Notes under the pieces: generated by a model
Seen by the model: only the letters and a program-made list of their open reading frames with translations
Told to the model about the DNA's origin: nothing
Database searches by the model: none
Translations under genes and position numbers: made by a program
Origin: Candidatus Sodalis pierantonius str. SOPE
GTDB taxonomy: Bacteria > Pseudomonadota > Gammaproteobacteria > Enterobacterales > Enterobacteriaceae
NCBI RefSeq assembly: GCF_000517405.1
Contig: NZ_CP006568.1
Coordinates: forward strand, 1,302,001-1,366,000
Length of the DNA stretch: 64,000 nt
Direction: 5' to 3'
Shown: positions 63,147-64,000 of the stretch, one piece after another
Layout: the number at the start of each line of letters is the position of its first letter
How positions within the stretch are numbered: position 1 is the first letter of the stretch

Positions 63147-63222
63147 CAATGCGCCAATGGGTCCGCGGCCAAAGCGTCAATGCGCCGACGGATCCAGCGC
63201 CAAAGCGCCAAAGCGCCAGACG
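63147..63222. repeat. 31-bp degenerate tandem repeat
   Basis: Units start at 63147 and 63178 (CAATGCGCC..GG.TCC.CG.CCAAAGCG) and a partial third at 63209 (CAAAGCGCC). It lies in the yjbR-IS256 spacer 63021-63236, which holds no gene. Confidence 0.65.
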
Positions 63223-63236
63223 TTAGCGGAGATCGC

Positions 63237-64000
63237 GAGCCCGTACCGGATTCTGTGTAAATGCCTTTTCTCAGACGTGACCGTCCAGGCGGTCACCGAA
63301 CTCAATAATAAAGCGGCTCATTGCCATGCGCCAGCCCCTCAAAGGCATTGTCCATTTCTGTGAGGCCGCCTGTATCGCCAGCCACACCACCTTTTTCACT
63401 GCGTCGTCGGTCGGGAATACCTTGCGCTTTTTGATGGCATGCCGGATCACGCTGTTTAACGACTCGATGGCGTTGGTCGTGTAGATCACCTTGCGGATGT
63501 CCGTTGGGTAGGCAAAGAATGTGGCCAGATTGGCCCAGTTTGCCTGCCAGCTTCGACTTATTTGCGGGTAGCGGATGTCCCAGGCACTGGAGAACGCTTC
63601 CAGCGCCTGCAAGCCGGCTTCTTCCGTAGGGGCCTGATAGATAGCTTTCAGGTCGCGGGTGACAGCCTTGTAGTCCTTCCAGGAGACGAACCGCAGGCTG
63701 TTGCGCACCATATGCACGATACACAGCTGGAGCCGCGCCTCCGGATACACCGTGTTAATAGCGTTATGGAAACCTTTCAGCCCGTCTACGCAGGCTATAA
63801 GGATATCGTTCAGGCCGCGGTTTTTCAGCTCTGTCAGCACGTTCAGCCAGAACTTTGCGCCTTCCATTTTCGGCCAGCCACATACCTAGCAACTCTTTCT
63901 GGCCTTCGATGTTGATGCCCAGCGCCAGGAACACAGATTTGTTGATGATGCGGCTGTCCTGCCGGACTTTTAGAACGATACAGTCAAGATAAACAATGGG
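63237..64000 (-). mobile_element. IS256-family element, copy 5 (runs off the window)
   Basis: Starts with GAGCCCGTACCGGATTCTG at 63237 and continues past the end. The left flank octamer is GAGATCGC; the other flank is not visible. Confidence 0.95.
63271..64000 (-). pseudogene. IS256-family transposase, frameshifted and partial
   Basis: The C-terminal part is open from 63867 to the stop at 63271 (KFWLNVLTELKNRG to GDRLDGHV). An extra C at about 63864 (CTTCCATTTT for CTTCATTTT) shifts the frame relative to the upstream part, which runs off the edge. Inactive in cis. Confidence 0.9.

Overview
The window looks like a chromosome segment of an insect endosymbiont of the Sodalis lineage (Enterobacterales). 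Gene orders match Escherichia coli blocks closely and the proteins are clearly enterobacterial. However, roughly a third of the genes are broken by one-base frameshifts, stop codons or deletions, and insertion sequences (IS) are packed in. The mix of near-identical IS256, IS903-type IS5 and IS21 elements is what is known from the cereal-weevil symbiont Candidatus Sodalis pierantonius (SOPE). That species assignment is inference.

Layout. (1) 1-14299: the intact rimP-nusA-infB-rbfA-truB-rpsO-pnp-nlpI-yrbN-deaD block of translation and RNA-decay genes, then broken yhbW and ubiV and the last codons of ubiU. (2) 14300-16234: IS21 right-end fragment, IS256 copy 1 and an AT-rich unidentified tract. 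(3) 16235-35974: the E. coli 99-100 min block in order (trpR', slt', ettA', nadR, radA, serB, smp, deoD, deoB, deoA, deoC, yjjV, csbD-like, ytjA, osmY, prfC, rimI, holD, rsmC, tRNA-Leu), with an IS256 and an IS903 element inside. (4) 35975-40282: a GGDEF gene, decayed spacer and two IS903 copies. (5) 40283-43818: yhbO, yhbQ, yhbS, ubiT and the first nine tenths of ubiU. (6) 43819-48781: IS21 remnants, a broken phage-type dam gene and a complete IS21 carrying a nested IS256. (7) 48782-64000: the E. coli 92 min block (zur, dusA, pspG, qorA, dnaB, tyrB, yjbQ, yjbR), with two LuxR-type regulators and a DUF917/hydantoinase pair added, tyrB split by an IS256, and a last IS256 running off the window.

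Main story. ubiU is cut by IS21 and its two parts lie almost 30 kb apart in opposite orientation. This shows that the segment between about 14.3 and 43.8 kb has been inverted relative to the ancestral order. The IS termini and target duplications allow the other events to be ordered: an IS256 inserted in IS21, three IS903 copies with perfect 9-bp duplications, one of which regenerated the start codon of yhbO, and an IS256 in the end of tyrB. Core information-processing genes (translation, dnaB, prfC, holD, rimI, NAD and serine synthesis) remain open. Redundant or stress and metabolic genes (anaerobic ubiquinone synthesis ubiTUV, radA, deoA, slt, trpR, ettA, yjjV, yjbR) are lost. This is the pattern expected of a young, IS-driven genome reduction.
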